A DNA stretch of 16,379 nt, taken from NCBI GenBank assembly GCA_028684915.1, contig JAQUEZ010000130.1:1-16379 (forward strand). The letters are read 5' to 3'. Of this stretch, positions 6,968 through 14,061 are shown piece by piece (positions within the stretch are counted from its first letter, which is position 1; each line of letters begins with the position of its first letter). Origin of the DNA: Desulfobulbus sp. GTDB taxonomy: Bacteria > Desulfobacterota > Desulfobulbia > Desulfobulbales > Desulfobulbaceae. Under the pieces are notes generated by a model that searched no databases, had not been told where the DNA came from, and saw only the letters and a list, made by a program, of their open reading frames with translations. A program made the translations under genes and the position numbers.

Positions 6968-7777
6968 TTACCCATTTGACTGTTTTAACCGTTTCGCTTC
7001 TTCTAACTGTTCCACAGCATGGGGATAAGGAGCGATACGTATAGCCCTTTCCCAATTAACAATGGCCTCATCATAACGCTTTTGTTTCATCAGAAAACTT
7101 GCGTAGTTACCATAACCATAAGGATTTGAGGGATTTCTGTCGATATTCTCCTTTAAAAGCCTTTCCTGCTCTCCCAAATTGCCTGTAAATTTCGCAACAG
7201 CTTGTCGGTGTATATTCACGATTTCACGCTGGTAGTCATACTTTGCACACTTATCAGCTTCATCAAAGTACCAAGTAGCTCTTGTTGCATCGCGCATTTG
7301 TTCCGAAATTATTCCTCTGAAATACCAGGGATAAAAACTCTCGGGACTCCTTTCATGCGCCTCATTGAGTAACGACCATGCTGTTTTATATTTTCTCTTG
7401 ATAATGTATATCCGAGCCAAGTGAGCATACGCCTGGCTCTCATTGGGACCCAGCTCAACAGCCATCTTGGCTAGATCGAGAGCCCTATCTACGCTGCCTT
7501 CGGTAAATGTATTCAATTTGTACCAGTCCCCAATCCTATATCCGGATACAAGGGTTGCGAGAGACTCTGTCATATAGACCCACGGGTCGTTTGGATATGC
7601 TTTCCGGGCTTTTCCTAACTTTATTGCCGCTTGTCTCAATTGGCTCGGGTCAAACACATTGCCTTCGATTTGATAATAAGCTTCCTGGGCGGTGTTCCCG
7701 TCCACATGACTGCAACCGATATATGATGGAAGAATTAGAAACATGGCTAAAATCTGAACAAAAGCATATTTTGTCAT
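6968..7777 (-). CDS. TPR-containing lipoprotein
   Basis: This is a 269-residue protein. The N-terminus MTKYAFVQILAMFLILPSYIGC is a lipoprotein signal with the lipidated cysteine at residue 22. Ser follows the cysteine, favouring the outer membrane. The Tyr at -3 is atypical. Mature residues contain tetratricopeptide repeats: about 96-110 (VDRALDLAKMAVELG), 115-146 (AYAHLARIYIIKRKYKTAWSL), 149-175 and 218-250 (YASFLMKQKRYDEAIVNWER). TPRs form helical scaffolds for protein binding, so an envelope assembly or scaffold role is likely but unassigned. The start follows CGGAGGATAATGG. A 10-base tandem duplication lies in the leader (7806-7825). No operon partner. Confidence 0.85.
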   Translation of the reverse strand: MTKYAFVQILAMFLILPSYIGCSHVDGNTAQEAYYQIEGNVFDPSQLRQAAIKLGKARKAYPNDPWVYMTESLATLVSGYRIGDWYKLNTFTEGSVDRALDLAKMAVELGPNESQAYAHLARIYIIKRKYKTAWSLLNEAHERSPESFYPWYFRGIISEQMRDATRATWYFDEADKCAKYDYQREIVNIHRQAVAKFTGNLGEQERLLKENIDRNPSNPYGYGNYASFLMKQKRYDEAIVNWERAIRIAPYPHAVEQLEEAKRLKQSNG

Positions 7778-7805
7778 CCATTATCCTCCGGTCAGATCAT
7801 TCCCA

Positions 7806-7825
7806 CAGCCATAGGCAGCCATAGG
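7806..7825. repeat. 10-base perfect tandem duplication
   Basis: CAGCCATAGG occurs twice back to back (7806-7815, 7816-7825) in the leader of the TPR lipoprotein gene. It is probably a slippage or duplication product; no function is evident. Confidence 0.8.
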
Positions 7826-7933
7826 GCTAATCTCTTTTCCTTTTTGTTCCTGCCCGCAACAACTATGTTCAATATGCATCAGGAGTTTTTTGGCGATGGA
7901 ATAATAAAAAACAGAGAGCTTACAGGGGTCTAA

Positions 7934-8550
7934 AATTCTGGGGACATAATACTGTTTTTTAGGATTGTTTTCGCGGCCTCCCCGGCACCACGATGCTTAA
8001 ATCCCGACCCGTCACCCGTTCGATTCTTTGAATAAAATCTTCACTGCCAGCCGGCCGCCCCGTTCGCGTTACCCGTCGCAGATGGTGTATCCTTTCATCG
8101 TCTTCTTGGGAGATGAACTCCTGCCAGTTAGTGATCAAGCCCTTACGTGTCCGGTCCTTCACAAAAGGGTCATATTTGGTTAATCCGGCATGATATCTTG
8201 CGTCGCACTCCTGGGAGAAGTTCTTCATCCGCGTGTATCGGCGACTTCCTTCACAGAATCCTCTAACAAGACAGGTTTCATCATCCGGTATGACAATAAA
8301 ATGTACGTGATTGGTCATGAGGCACCACGCGAGGATATCAACTCCATAGCGTGACGCTTCTTCAGATAGAAATTGGAGGTACTGGCGGCGATCCTCGTCT
8401 GAATGAAAAACATCCATCGAGCGGACGCCTCGCTGTGTGATGTGGTGAGGAAACCCGGGAACGACTTTGCGTAAAACTCGTGCCATAGCCGGATATTATT
8501 AGGCAATATTTAACAAGTCAATCTTAAATTGGTATTATATCCCCGGAGTT
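7934..8550 (-). mobile_element. REP-associated transposase unit with inverted end sequences
   Basis: The transposase gene is bracketed by AATTCTGGGGACATAATACT (7934-7953) and, inverted, GGTATTATATCCCCGGAGTT (8531-8550); the two agree at 16 of 20 positions. Beside the right end, ATTTAA/TTAAAT arms (~8496-8527) form a small palindrome. The left copy abuts the stop codon. Relatives of the same end sequence occur near 11151-11163 and 11994-12008. RAYT genes are known to lie next to palindromes they process. Calling this the unit's boundary is inference. Confidence 0.55.
7959..8486 (-). CDS. REP-associated tyrosine transposase (RAYT, Y1_Tnp), internally deleted
   Basis: This 175-residue HUH single-strand transposase relative begins with the family signature PGFPHHITQRG (10-20) and has the metal-binding HVH of TNHVHFIVIP (60-62). 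It ends with a conserved GRPAGSEDFIQRIE...GRDL and PGRPRK tail (143-172). Between YTRMKNF (84-90) and ARYHAGL (96-102) about 35-45 residues found in full-length relatives are missing in frame. The lost part includes the usual RYVELNPVRA helix that carries the catalytic tyrosine. The protein keeps the DNA/metal site but probably cannot cut DNA. No clear ribosome site precedes the ATG at 8484-8486. The surrounding inverted sequences are given in the mobile-element entry. Confidence 0.85.
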   Translation of the reverse strand: MARVLRKVVPGFPHHITQRGVRSMDVFHSDEDRRQYLQFLSEEASRYGVDILAWCLMTNHVHFIVIPDDETCLVRGFCEGSRRYTRMKNFSQECDARYHAGLTKYDPFVKDRTRKGLITNWQEFISQEDDERIHHLRRVTRTGRPAGSEDFIQRIERVTGRDLSIVVPGRPRKQS

Positions 8551-8567
8551 CATCTCAGCCTTATTGA

Positions 8568-10550
8568 CTATCGCGAAAAATGAAGAATGGGCTTTGGCTT
8601 TACAGGTATCAGTTTTGGTTTTGGAAGGGATGGAATTGGTATTTGTGACCATGTACCAAAAACGGCAGCCTTAGCAGTCGTATAACCACTTGCAAAGTTT
8701 TTCTCACCTGTATGTCTGTGCAAGGTAAGGTTCAATGATGGCGTCATCTGAACCTTCAGGTCCATGACTTCACCATTGGCGCCCTTGATTTCACCGGTAA
8801 TCTGGTAAGATTTGTTGTCATATTTGAAATTTCCAACAGGAAGATACCGGTATTTTATTTCTTTTCTGCCTCCGGGATAAATAATTGGAATCGTTTGAAC
8901 CTGAATGTTGCTTATTGTCAATTTACCCTTATATTTGTCGTCGACATTAATCGTCCATAGCCCCTTCCAATCGTTACTAGTCATGGATGCGCCCGCCACG
9001 TAAGCTCGTGACAATTCATTTCGAAGAAGAAAAACTCCTCGTGTATCAGTTCCCGACGTTGTCGTTCCTGCCGCAAATAGGCCCTGTGAGGAAAGATATA
9101 ATTCGTATTTTTTTGTTCCGCTCAACATATTGCCGACTTTGTCATTGTATTTATCGGTATAGGTATGCTCATCAACGTATAGGACCAATTTTTTTTCATT
9201 CTCCGCAGTATAGCCGTAAACAGGATGGGGAACATTGTTCCTGTACAAGGTTCCCAGTCGGGGAGGATTTGCAAGGTTACCGGAAAGCGGCACAGGTGCC
9301 GGATCAGCTCCCACATTCATATAATTGTTACTTTCATTGAGGGCTCTTTGTGTTCGCCTGATAACCAAACGATCTAATTTGCCACCATCATCAATTTGCC
9401 AATTGCCAAACCACATTGCATTATAAGAAGGACCCTCTGAAACATCTCGCACCTTGGTGATAATTTGACCGGTATGCAAAAACGGCTTTCCATCTGGCTT
9501 GGAATAAGCAACCCAGTAATCGCTTCCCGAACCGTAACTGTTTTTGACAAGGTAGCGCTTATTGGGCCGATCATAGCCAATCACTATAATGGCATGCGCA
9601 CCGCAATTTTCAGCACATCCCTGGTTCGGATCATATTTCCAAATGTTTCTACCCTGCGAGTCTTTGCCTTGATTGACCAAATGGGCCCATGAGTGACCCG
9701 ATGCAATTTCATGGTCATTATAGATTAGTCTCTCGATGTAGGATGAATCGGCAAAATCAACGTCAAGAGACCCCTCTACCGCGTGAACAGCGCCACTTCT
9801 CAGCGACACCGGAAAATGTTCGGAATCATACTCGTATGTATCGACCATGCCCTGGGAAATTACCCCATCGATATCTTTGCACCCCTTGATACCTGCTTTT
9901 GTGGCAAATGCTTTTCTTTGCTGGGCAGATAAAGTTCTTCCTTGTTGCCCGCTCTCGGTCGGAATTGTTACGCCGATCATTCCCGAAAACAGTCTTGGAC
10001 CGAGCCAGCTTTTCCGTTGATCTTTTGCATTACAATAAGAGGCCCAGTTTTCATGAAGTGCTACGGGATTTAACGTTGAAAATCGTGAATTCATATGGAC
10101 TAAATATTCTTCAGATAAATTGATATCACAGTTTTGAGGATTAACTCCCGGCGTGGTTTTCATGCACTGTCGCTTATAAAATGCCTCTATCGTGCCTGTC
10201 ATCGAAAACGCCACACAGGCACCCCAATCGACACCATGTATGTCCACCTGGCTCTTGTTTGGAGTTTGATATCGCAGCAAGTCATAGGTGTCTGGTGGAT
10301 TTTGTAATTTCAGATTTCCCAGGTAGTTAACAAATTTAGCCCTATCGAACGGTAATTTGCTGATTGCATCCAGTTCAAATTCCGGACGCACTTTTGCTGG
10401 AACAACCTTGCCATTATCAAGCACAATCATGATTTTGCCATTGATCAGTTTCTGGTTTGCAGCATAACAAGTGCTAACCGGGATAAATGTCATCAACAAC
10501 CCAAATGCGGCAATAACCAGTGATGCATGTAGGTACGCTTTTGATTTCAT
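8568..10550 (-). CDS. secreted papain-family (C1A) cysteine protease with long C-terminal extension
   Basis: This is a 660-residue protein. Residues 1-30 are a signal peptide ending STCYA. The peptidase domain spans roughly 85-365. The nucleophile is Cys112 in VDWGACVAFSMTG (papain: GSCWAF). The general base is His319 in CGAHAIIVIGYD, and the third residue is Asn337 in YLVKNSYGSGSDYW (papain: VKNSWG). The nearest Gln for the oxyanion hole is Gln101, 11 residues before the Cys rather than the usual 6. Residues 31-80 may be a short propeptide. Residues 370-640 are a beta-rich extension of no recognised family, with a proline/lysine tail (PIPSLPKPKLIPVKPKPI). The start follows GGAGCTAGCTT. It probably acts outside the inner membrane; the target is unknown. 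Confidence 0.85.
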   Translation of the reverse strand: MKSKAYLHASLVIAAFGLLMTFIPVSTCYAANQKLINGKIMIVLDNGKVVPAKVRPEFELDAISKLPFDRAKFVNYLGNLKLQNPPDTYDLLRYQTPNKSQVDIHGVDWGACVAFSMTGTIEAFYKRQCMKTTPGVNPQNCDINLSEEYLVHMNSRFSTLNPVALHENWASYCNAKDQRKSWLGPRLFSGMIGVTIPTESGQQGRTLSAQQRKAFATKAGIKGCKDIDGVISQGMVDTYEYDSEHFPVSLRSGAVHAVEGSLDVDFADSSYIERLIYNDHEIASGHSWAHLVNQGKDSQGRNIWKYDPNQGCAENCGAHAIIVIGYDRPNKRYLVKNSYGSGSDYWVAYSKPDGKPFLHTGQIITKVRDVSEGPSYNAMWFGNWQIDDGGKLDRLVIRRTQRALNESNNYMNVGADPAPVPLSGNLANPPRLGTLYRNNVPHPVYGYTAENEKKLVLYVDEHTYTDKYNDKVGNMLSGTKKYELYLSSQGLFAAGTTTSGTDTRGVFLLRNELSRAYVAGASMTSNDWKGLWTINVDDKYKGKLTISNIQVQTIPIIYPGGRKEIKYRYLPVGNFKYDNKSYQITGEIKGANGEVMDLKVQMTPSLNLTLHRHTGEKNFASGYTTAKAAVFGTWSQIPIPSLPKPKLIPVKPKPILHFSR

Positions 10551-10645
10551 AAGCTAGCTCCGAATAAACTCTCTTGGAGAGCGCTATTGCAGGGGTCATA
10601 CCTGTCAAGTGGAATTGGGGTCACCAATTATAAGGCTATCGGCTG

Positions 10646-10996
10646 TCACATTTCAGGTGCGCTGGAGGGGACCAAACATATAAATGTCAACATCTCGCTT
10701 CCGGTGTTTTTTATCTGATGTTCTTCATTACCGGGCACAAGAACAACATCGCCGACTTTAAAGCTGCTCCATTCCTGATTGCCGAATATCTCGCCGGAAC
10801 CGCTATGCACGAATATTTCGTGTTCCCAGGCATGGGTATGCTTGGGCGTATGTCCACCGGGCGCAATCTTAAAAACGCGCATACAGAAGTTACCGGCCCC
10901 GTTGCCTTTTCCCAGTGCAACCCTTGCGGTAATTCCCTTGGCTATCTCATTGTTGATTTCCACCGAATCTACTTCTTGATAATTTATTTTATACAT
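10646..10996 (-). CDS. small single-domain cupin protein
   Basis: This is a 116-residue cupin. Motif 1 is GGHTPKHTHAWEHEIFVHSGSG (47-68, split), with metal ligands His53, His55 and Glu60 or His59. Motif 2 is GDVVLVPGNEEHQIKN (82-97) with His93. One domain of this length usually binds a divalent metal and acts as a small dioxygenase, isomerase or ligand-sensing protein. The product cannot be narrowed further. No signal peptide. The ribosome site is AAAAGGAAAACC before ATG 10994-10996. Copy 2 of the dispersed leader repeat lies 50-100 bases upstream. The GAATTGGGGTCACCAATT stretch just 3' of the gene (~10612) is a small palindrome. Confidence 0.88.
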   Translation of the reverse strand: MYKINYQEVDSVEINNEIAKGITARVALGKGNGAGNFCMRVFKIAPGGHTPKHTHAWEHEIFVHSGSGEIFGNQEWSSFKVGDVVLVPGNEEHQIKNTGSEMLTFICLVPSSAPEM

Positions 10997-11046
10997 GGTT
11001 TTCCTTTTAGCGCCTTGTTTTGCGTAAAACTAAGGGGGAAACATGG

Positions 11047-11097
11047 ACGCTCTTGATTTAGTGTTTTAACAAACAGTAGTGCAACTAATGCAATAAG
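11047..11097 (-). repeat. dispersed leader repeat, copy 2
   Basis: The core at 11047-11076 matches copy 1 (2352-2381) at 27 of 30 positions. It extends right through GCAACTAATGCAATAAGG, as in copy 3. It lies upstream of the cupin gene and abuts the GGGGACAT element at 11106. Confidence 0.65.
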
Positions 11098-11105
11098 GAA
11101 TTTTC

Positions 11106-11165
11106 GGGGACATCAATACCGATTTTTGTTTATTCTCAGGAAACTGTAGTATGTCCCCAGAATTC
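11106..11165. repeat. GGGGACAT...ATGTCCCC element, left copy
   Basis: This ~60-base element is bounded by inverted GGGGACAT (11106-11113) and ATGTCCCC (11151-11158). The interior (AATACCGATTTTTGTTTATT, then GGAAACTGTAGT) recurs in direct orientation at 11951-12010, on the other side of the PAS gene. The right boundary resembles the ends of the transposase unit. Confidence 0.7.
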
Positions 11166-11185
11166 AATTTCCGATTACCCAATAT

Positions 11186-11899
11186 TTAATCTGGAAAGCC
11201 TTCTTTACACCAATCTGGATAATGTTTTTTCAGGCATTCAGGGCATATACCGTGACTGATATCTGCTTCAGAGTATTTGTTGATATATACATCAACTTGC
11301 TCCCAATAACCTTTGTCATCTCTGATCTTTTTGCAAAATAAACAAAGCGGCAAAATACCTCTCAAAGTTTTAATTTCGGACAGTGCTTTCTCAAGCTTTT
11401 TTATGGCGCTTTCACGATCTGCCTCTGCTCGCTTTAGTTTGGTAATATCCTGGACAATTCCCTCGATACCCAGCACATTACCATTGTCGTCAAGCAACGG
11501 TACCTCTGTCACCCTCATATGTACCCGGTTGCCATTCTTGTGCCAAAACTCCGCTTCATAAGGCTCTTGTTTCTCACCACGCAGACCCGCATTCGTATAC
11601 TCCTCCACGTCCTTGTTTATAGGACTATCCGTTACATACTCGGTATAGTGCCCCATGAACTCATCCTGACTATAACCAAGCACATTTTTGATAGAGGGGC
11701 TGAGGTAGGTAAAGTTGCCATCGATGTCATGGCTATAGATAATATAATCACGCTCCAGAGACTCCACCAAACGTCGGTATTTCTTCTCGCTGCTTTGCAG
11801 TGCTTCCTCAGTTTTTCTCAACGTGCTGAGATCCCGAAAAAACTCTTCGTATCCCTGGAGCTTTCTTAAAAGATCCTCATATGTTGGTTTTTCTGACAT
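11186..11899 (-). CDS. PAS-domain protein with C-terminal CxxC...CxxC domain
   Basis: This is a 237-residue cytoplasmic protein. Residues 1-37 are helical/coiled (LRKTEEALQSSEKKYRRLVE leads into PAS). Residues 38-155 are a PAS/PAC sensor domain (DGNFTYLSPSIKNVLGYSQDEF; the PAC end is NVLGIEGIVQDITKLKRAE). Residues 156-180 are a coiled-coil linker. Residues 179-228 form a domain frequent at the end of deltaproteobacterial sensor proteins (TLRGILPLCLFCKKIRDDKG ... SHGICPECLKKHYPD), with cysteines 186/189 and 219/222 placed to bind a metal. No histidine kinase, GGDEF or methyl-accepting part is present, so it is a stand-alone sensor or adaptor. The ligand is unknown. The start has only a weak ribosome site (GGAAGTGAG, some distance away). 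The gene lies between direct repeats. Confidence 0.88.
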   Translation of the reverse strand: MSEKPTYEDLLRKLQGYEEFFRDLSTLRKTEEALQSSEKKYRRLVESLERDYIIYSHDIDGNFTYLSPSIKNVLGYSQDEFMGHYTEYVTDSPINKDVEEYTNAGLRGEKQEPYEAEFWHKNGNRVHMRVTEVPLLDDNGNVLGIEGIVQDITKLKRAEADRESAIKKLEKALSEIKTLRGILPLCLFCKKIRDDKGYWEQVDVYINKYSEADISHGICPECLKKHYPDWCKEGFPD

Positions 11900-11950
11900 A
11901 ATGATCAGCTCACTTCCTGCTTGTTATCTTGCGTTTTTTGAAGGAAATCA

Positions 11951-12010
11951 GGGAAACAATACCGATTTTTGTTTTTTTCTCGGAAAACTGTAGTATGTCC
12001 CCAGAATTCC
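11951..12010. repeat. GGGGACAT...ATGTCCCC element, right copy
   Basis: This is a direct-orientation copy of the element at 11106-11165. It shares AATACCGATTTTTGTTT and, further right, ACTGTAGTATGTCCCCAGAA. The left end is eroded (GGGAAACA in place of GGGGACAT). Together the two copies bracket the PAS gene. Confidence 0.7.
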
Positions 12011-12153
12011 GGAATAATTCTTGTTCCGAACAGGCAAAATTGGTTGCCAGACAAACGGAATTTTCATCTGTCAGCTATGGGTGTGACCTCAAATCATCAG
12101 GTCGATCCTCATCGAAAGGTCGTGTCCTTCTTCAGACCGGCCGATTGCTGAGG

Positions 12154-12345
12154 CTACGCAGACACCCTGCCGATCAGGGATCGTTTTTCAACTCCGCACG
12201 AAGGACAAACATCGCCACCGCAATGCGTACAATACTTGGCGCCGCAGCTTCCGCATTTATACACGGAAAAGGATTTTTCAGAAGGATTGGCAGAACTGCT
12301 GTCGGCAATGCGGGAACAATTTGGGCAACTTCGATAGATGTGCAT
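12154..12345 (-). CDS. small zinc-ribbon protein
   Basis: This 63-residue protein has four CxxC-type pairs: CPNC (7-10), CGSCGAKYCTHCGG (31-44) and CPSC (47-50). The spacing suits two zinc ribbons or one treble-clef-like fold. Such short ribbon proteins bind zinc and may contact nucleic acids or other proteins, but no specific role can be given. The start is well supported by AAAGGAGCACGT before ATG 12343-12345. It is transcribed divergently from the endonuclease/phosphatase-fold gene to the right. The 254 bases between it and the PAS gene carry a repeat element and no terminator that I can see. Confidence 0.75.
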   Translation of the reverse strand: MHIYRSCPNCSRIADSSSANPSEKSFSVYKCGSCGAKYCTHCGGDVCPSCGVEKRSLIGRVSA

Positions 12346-12646
12346 ACGTGCTCCTTTCTTTTTGGCAGTGGAGATTAGTAGGGAAGTGTTCGATTTATCT
12401 TAATTAACAGCTGGCTATGTTGTTGGAATCGACAAAATGACAACGTCCCCGGTTGGTCCCTGCGCTTTGATCAGCAAGTTTCACAACGTATCAGATTTCC
12501 TTCAGTCTAACGTATCAATTAATGGGGTCAATGTCGCAAAATCTGCTAGAATAATCCGGTGCAGGTCAAGCAAACACAGCTCGGCTTATCACGATCTTAA
12601 ACTGATTTGCTATCCTCTCTACCTAACAATGCCCAGGAAAAACAGC
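12346..12646. other. divergent intergenic region
   Basis: This region must hold promoters for the zinc-ribbon gene (leftward) and the phosphatase-fold gene (rightward). Visible items are TAGGGAAGTGTTC at 12379-12391, which also occurs inverted at 6858-6870, and a direct repeat AACGTATCA (12485 and 12509). A perfect GTTAGAC box on the minus strand (12511-12505) has no partner box. An open frame continues upstream of the chosen phosphatase start to 12437, but it lacks a ribosome site and protein-like character. Confidence 0.35.
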
Positions 12647-13693
12647 ATGGTAATAAAACTTCCCAAGACTGTAGTTTGGCTATGTATCCTCACAAGCCTC
12701 TATGGGATAATGCTTGCAACAATAACGGTTCTGAACTGGAACGGCGCAGACCGCTGTTTGCTAGGGGCGATAAACCTATATCTGCCCCAGGCAATTTGGT
12801 TGATTCCTGGGATTCTGCTAATCTGCTATGCGCTCATATTTGCCCGTAGGTGGGTTTGGATGCCCGCGCTTTGTGTTATCTGGGTTCTCGGACCAATAAT
12901 GGGGTTTTCTTGGCCTACCCATACGCGCCCGGAAATGTCTGGCACGATTCCCGTTCGTTTGATGACGTGTAACGCAAAGTACGGCAAACATGACGTTTCC
13001 CCACTTATTGCTGATATGATTCGGTATAAACCTGAAGTAGTTCTACTTCAGGATGTGCTGAAACCATTGAGCGGACCGCTTAAAAACTATTTTCGAGAAT
13101 GGCATGTCCGCACCTTCGGACAATACGTTATTGCCAGCAAGTTTCCTCTTTCCAAACTTGAAGTTCTTTCAATCTCTTTTCCCGGGGAGGAGCATAACTG
13201 CCTACGGTGCCAGATACATGTTAACGGAACCGTTGTCACCTTGTACAATGTTCATCTCAAAACTCCCAGAGGGGGGTTCAATGAGTTTCGCAAAGTTAAA
13301 AGGCAACCTGAGCACCTGCCAAAAGCCATTAGAAGGTTTGAGAATAACGTGGAGGCCCGACTCATTCAGGCTAGAACGCTAAGTGGGTATGTCCACCAGG
13401 AACAGGGACCGGTTATTGTGGCCGGCGACTTCAACTCTCCTGATGCTTCTCTGGCGTGTACAATCCTTCGAGAGGCTAACCTTCATGATGCTTTCGACGA
13501 AGGAGGTAAGGGCTATGGTTACACATACGGTCACTTCTTGCTGCAACACAGGATCCCGTGGATACATGTTTCGTGGATGAGAATTGATCATATATTCATG
13601 AGTTCACAGGTACACACCTTAGATTGCTGGACCGGGACGTCGAAGGCATCCGACCACCGCCCAGTTTTCGCTGAAATTCTATTACGGACTTAA
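12647..13693 (+). CDS. membrane-anchored endonuclease/exonuclease/phosphatase (EEP) family protein
   Basis: This is a 348-residue protein. The N-terminal ~90 residues contain three membrane segments (about 7-29, 45-66, 70-88). Residues 100-348 form an EEP (DNase I-like, Mg-dependent) domain. Visible motifs are RLMTCNAKYG (Asn109), EVVLLQDV (the usual metal-binding Glu after LLQ is Asp136), YNVHLKTP (Asn201, His203), VIVAGDFNSP (Asp261, Asn263), RIDHIFMS (Asp314) and KASDHRPVF (Asp336, His337). The family cleaves phosphodiester or phosphate-ester bonds in nucleic acids, sphingomyelin or inositides; the membrane anchor resembles the YafD-type arrangement. The substrate is unknown. The start at 12647 follows CCAGGAAAAACAGC. 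In-frame ATGs at 12629 and 12437 lack ribosome sites. It is the only plus-strand gene inside the minus-strand run. Confidence 0.85.
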   Translation: MVIKLPKTVVWLCILTSLYGIMLATITVLNWNGADRCLLGAINLYLPQAIWLIPGILLICYALIFARRWVWMPALCVIWVLGPIMGFSWPTHTRPEMSGTIPVRLMTCNAKYGKHDVSPLIADMIRYKPEVVLLQDVLKPLSGPLKNYFREWHVRTFGQYVIASKFPLSKLEVLSISFPGEEHNCLRCQIHVNGTVVTLYNVHLKTPRGGFNEFRKVKRQPEHLPKAIRRFENNVEARLIQARTLSGYVHQEQGPVIVAGDFNSPDASLACTILREANLHDAFDEGGKGYGYTYGHFLLQHRIPWIHVSWMRIDHIFMSSQVHTLDCWTGTSKASDHRPVFAEILLRT

Positions 13694-13787
13694 GCAGCTC
13701 AGAAGTGACGATTCCCTCATGTCGCTGCGATTGCTCAGCGAGTTCCACGAGGTCCTCATGTAACTGGTACGGGGCGGATCACTCCAA

Positions 13788-13995
13788 CTATTTCCCCAGT
13801 GTCACCCATTTTAGCAAAATGATAGTTACTCCAATTCCTACAAAAATTGCTCCGTATTTTGGCCCCCTATTTCCTGATACTGCTCCTGAGTCTGGTCCAC
13901 CAAAGAAGCAGAAGATTCCCCAGGCGATCACAAGCCCTGCACTTATCCACAACAAGGAACAAAGAATCTTATTAGGGATTGAATTCGTATTTCAC
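13788..13995 (-). pseudogene. small two-helix membrane protein, frameshifted
   Basis: From GTG (13993-13995) the frame reads VKYEFNP and then stops. One base out of register it continues as PNKILCSLLWISAGLVIAWG and so on to a TAG at 13788-13790. The total length, 208 bases, is 3x69+1, so removal of one base near the AATCCC run gives a continuous ~68-residue protein. It would have two hydrophobic segments (LLWISAGLVIAWGIFCFFGG and YGAIFVGIGVTIILLKWVTL). Either the gene is recently broken by one insertion or there is a sequence error. It is the minus-strand gene closest to the decayed integrase, in the position of a first cassette. Function unknown. Confidence 0.5.
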
Positions 13996-14003
13996 CTTTA
14001 CTC

Positions 14004-14010
14004 GCCCAAC
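14004..14010 (-). other. GTTGGGC core-site match between integrase remnant and first minus-strand gene
   Basis: On the minus strand this 7-mer fits GTTRRRY exactly and starts about 10 bases before the small membrane-protein gene. That is where an attI/cassette junction would lie. A 7-mer with this degeneracy occurs by chance about once per kilobase per strand, so the support is positional only. Confidence 0.25.
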
Positions 14011-14022
14011 TCTTTAATGAAT

Positions 14023-14061
14023 ATCCCCTTCTCAACCACCAAATTTTACATAATTTTTCAC
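14023..14061 (-). repeat. dispersed ~40-bp repeat, copy B
   Basis: It aligns with 3049-3088 (CTCAACCACC core, TTTTTCAC-type end). It lies in the AT-rich gap between the small membrane-protein gene and the integrase remnant. Confidence 0.45.

Noticed and set aside
12505..12511. Exact GTTAGAC core-site match on the minus strand
   Set aside because: No partner box or complementary arm lies within 120 bases, and such 7-mers are expected by chance.
12437..12646. Upstream extension of the EEP protein by 70 residues
   Set aside because: No ribosome site and a non-protein-like composition before the first membrane helix; the ATG at 12647 has an AGGAA site.
13726..13745. TCGCTG/CAGCGA hairpin after the EEP gene as a terminator
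   Set aside because: No T run follows on either strand.
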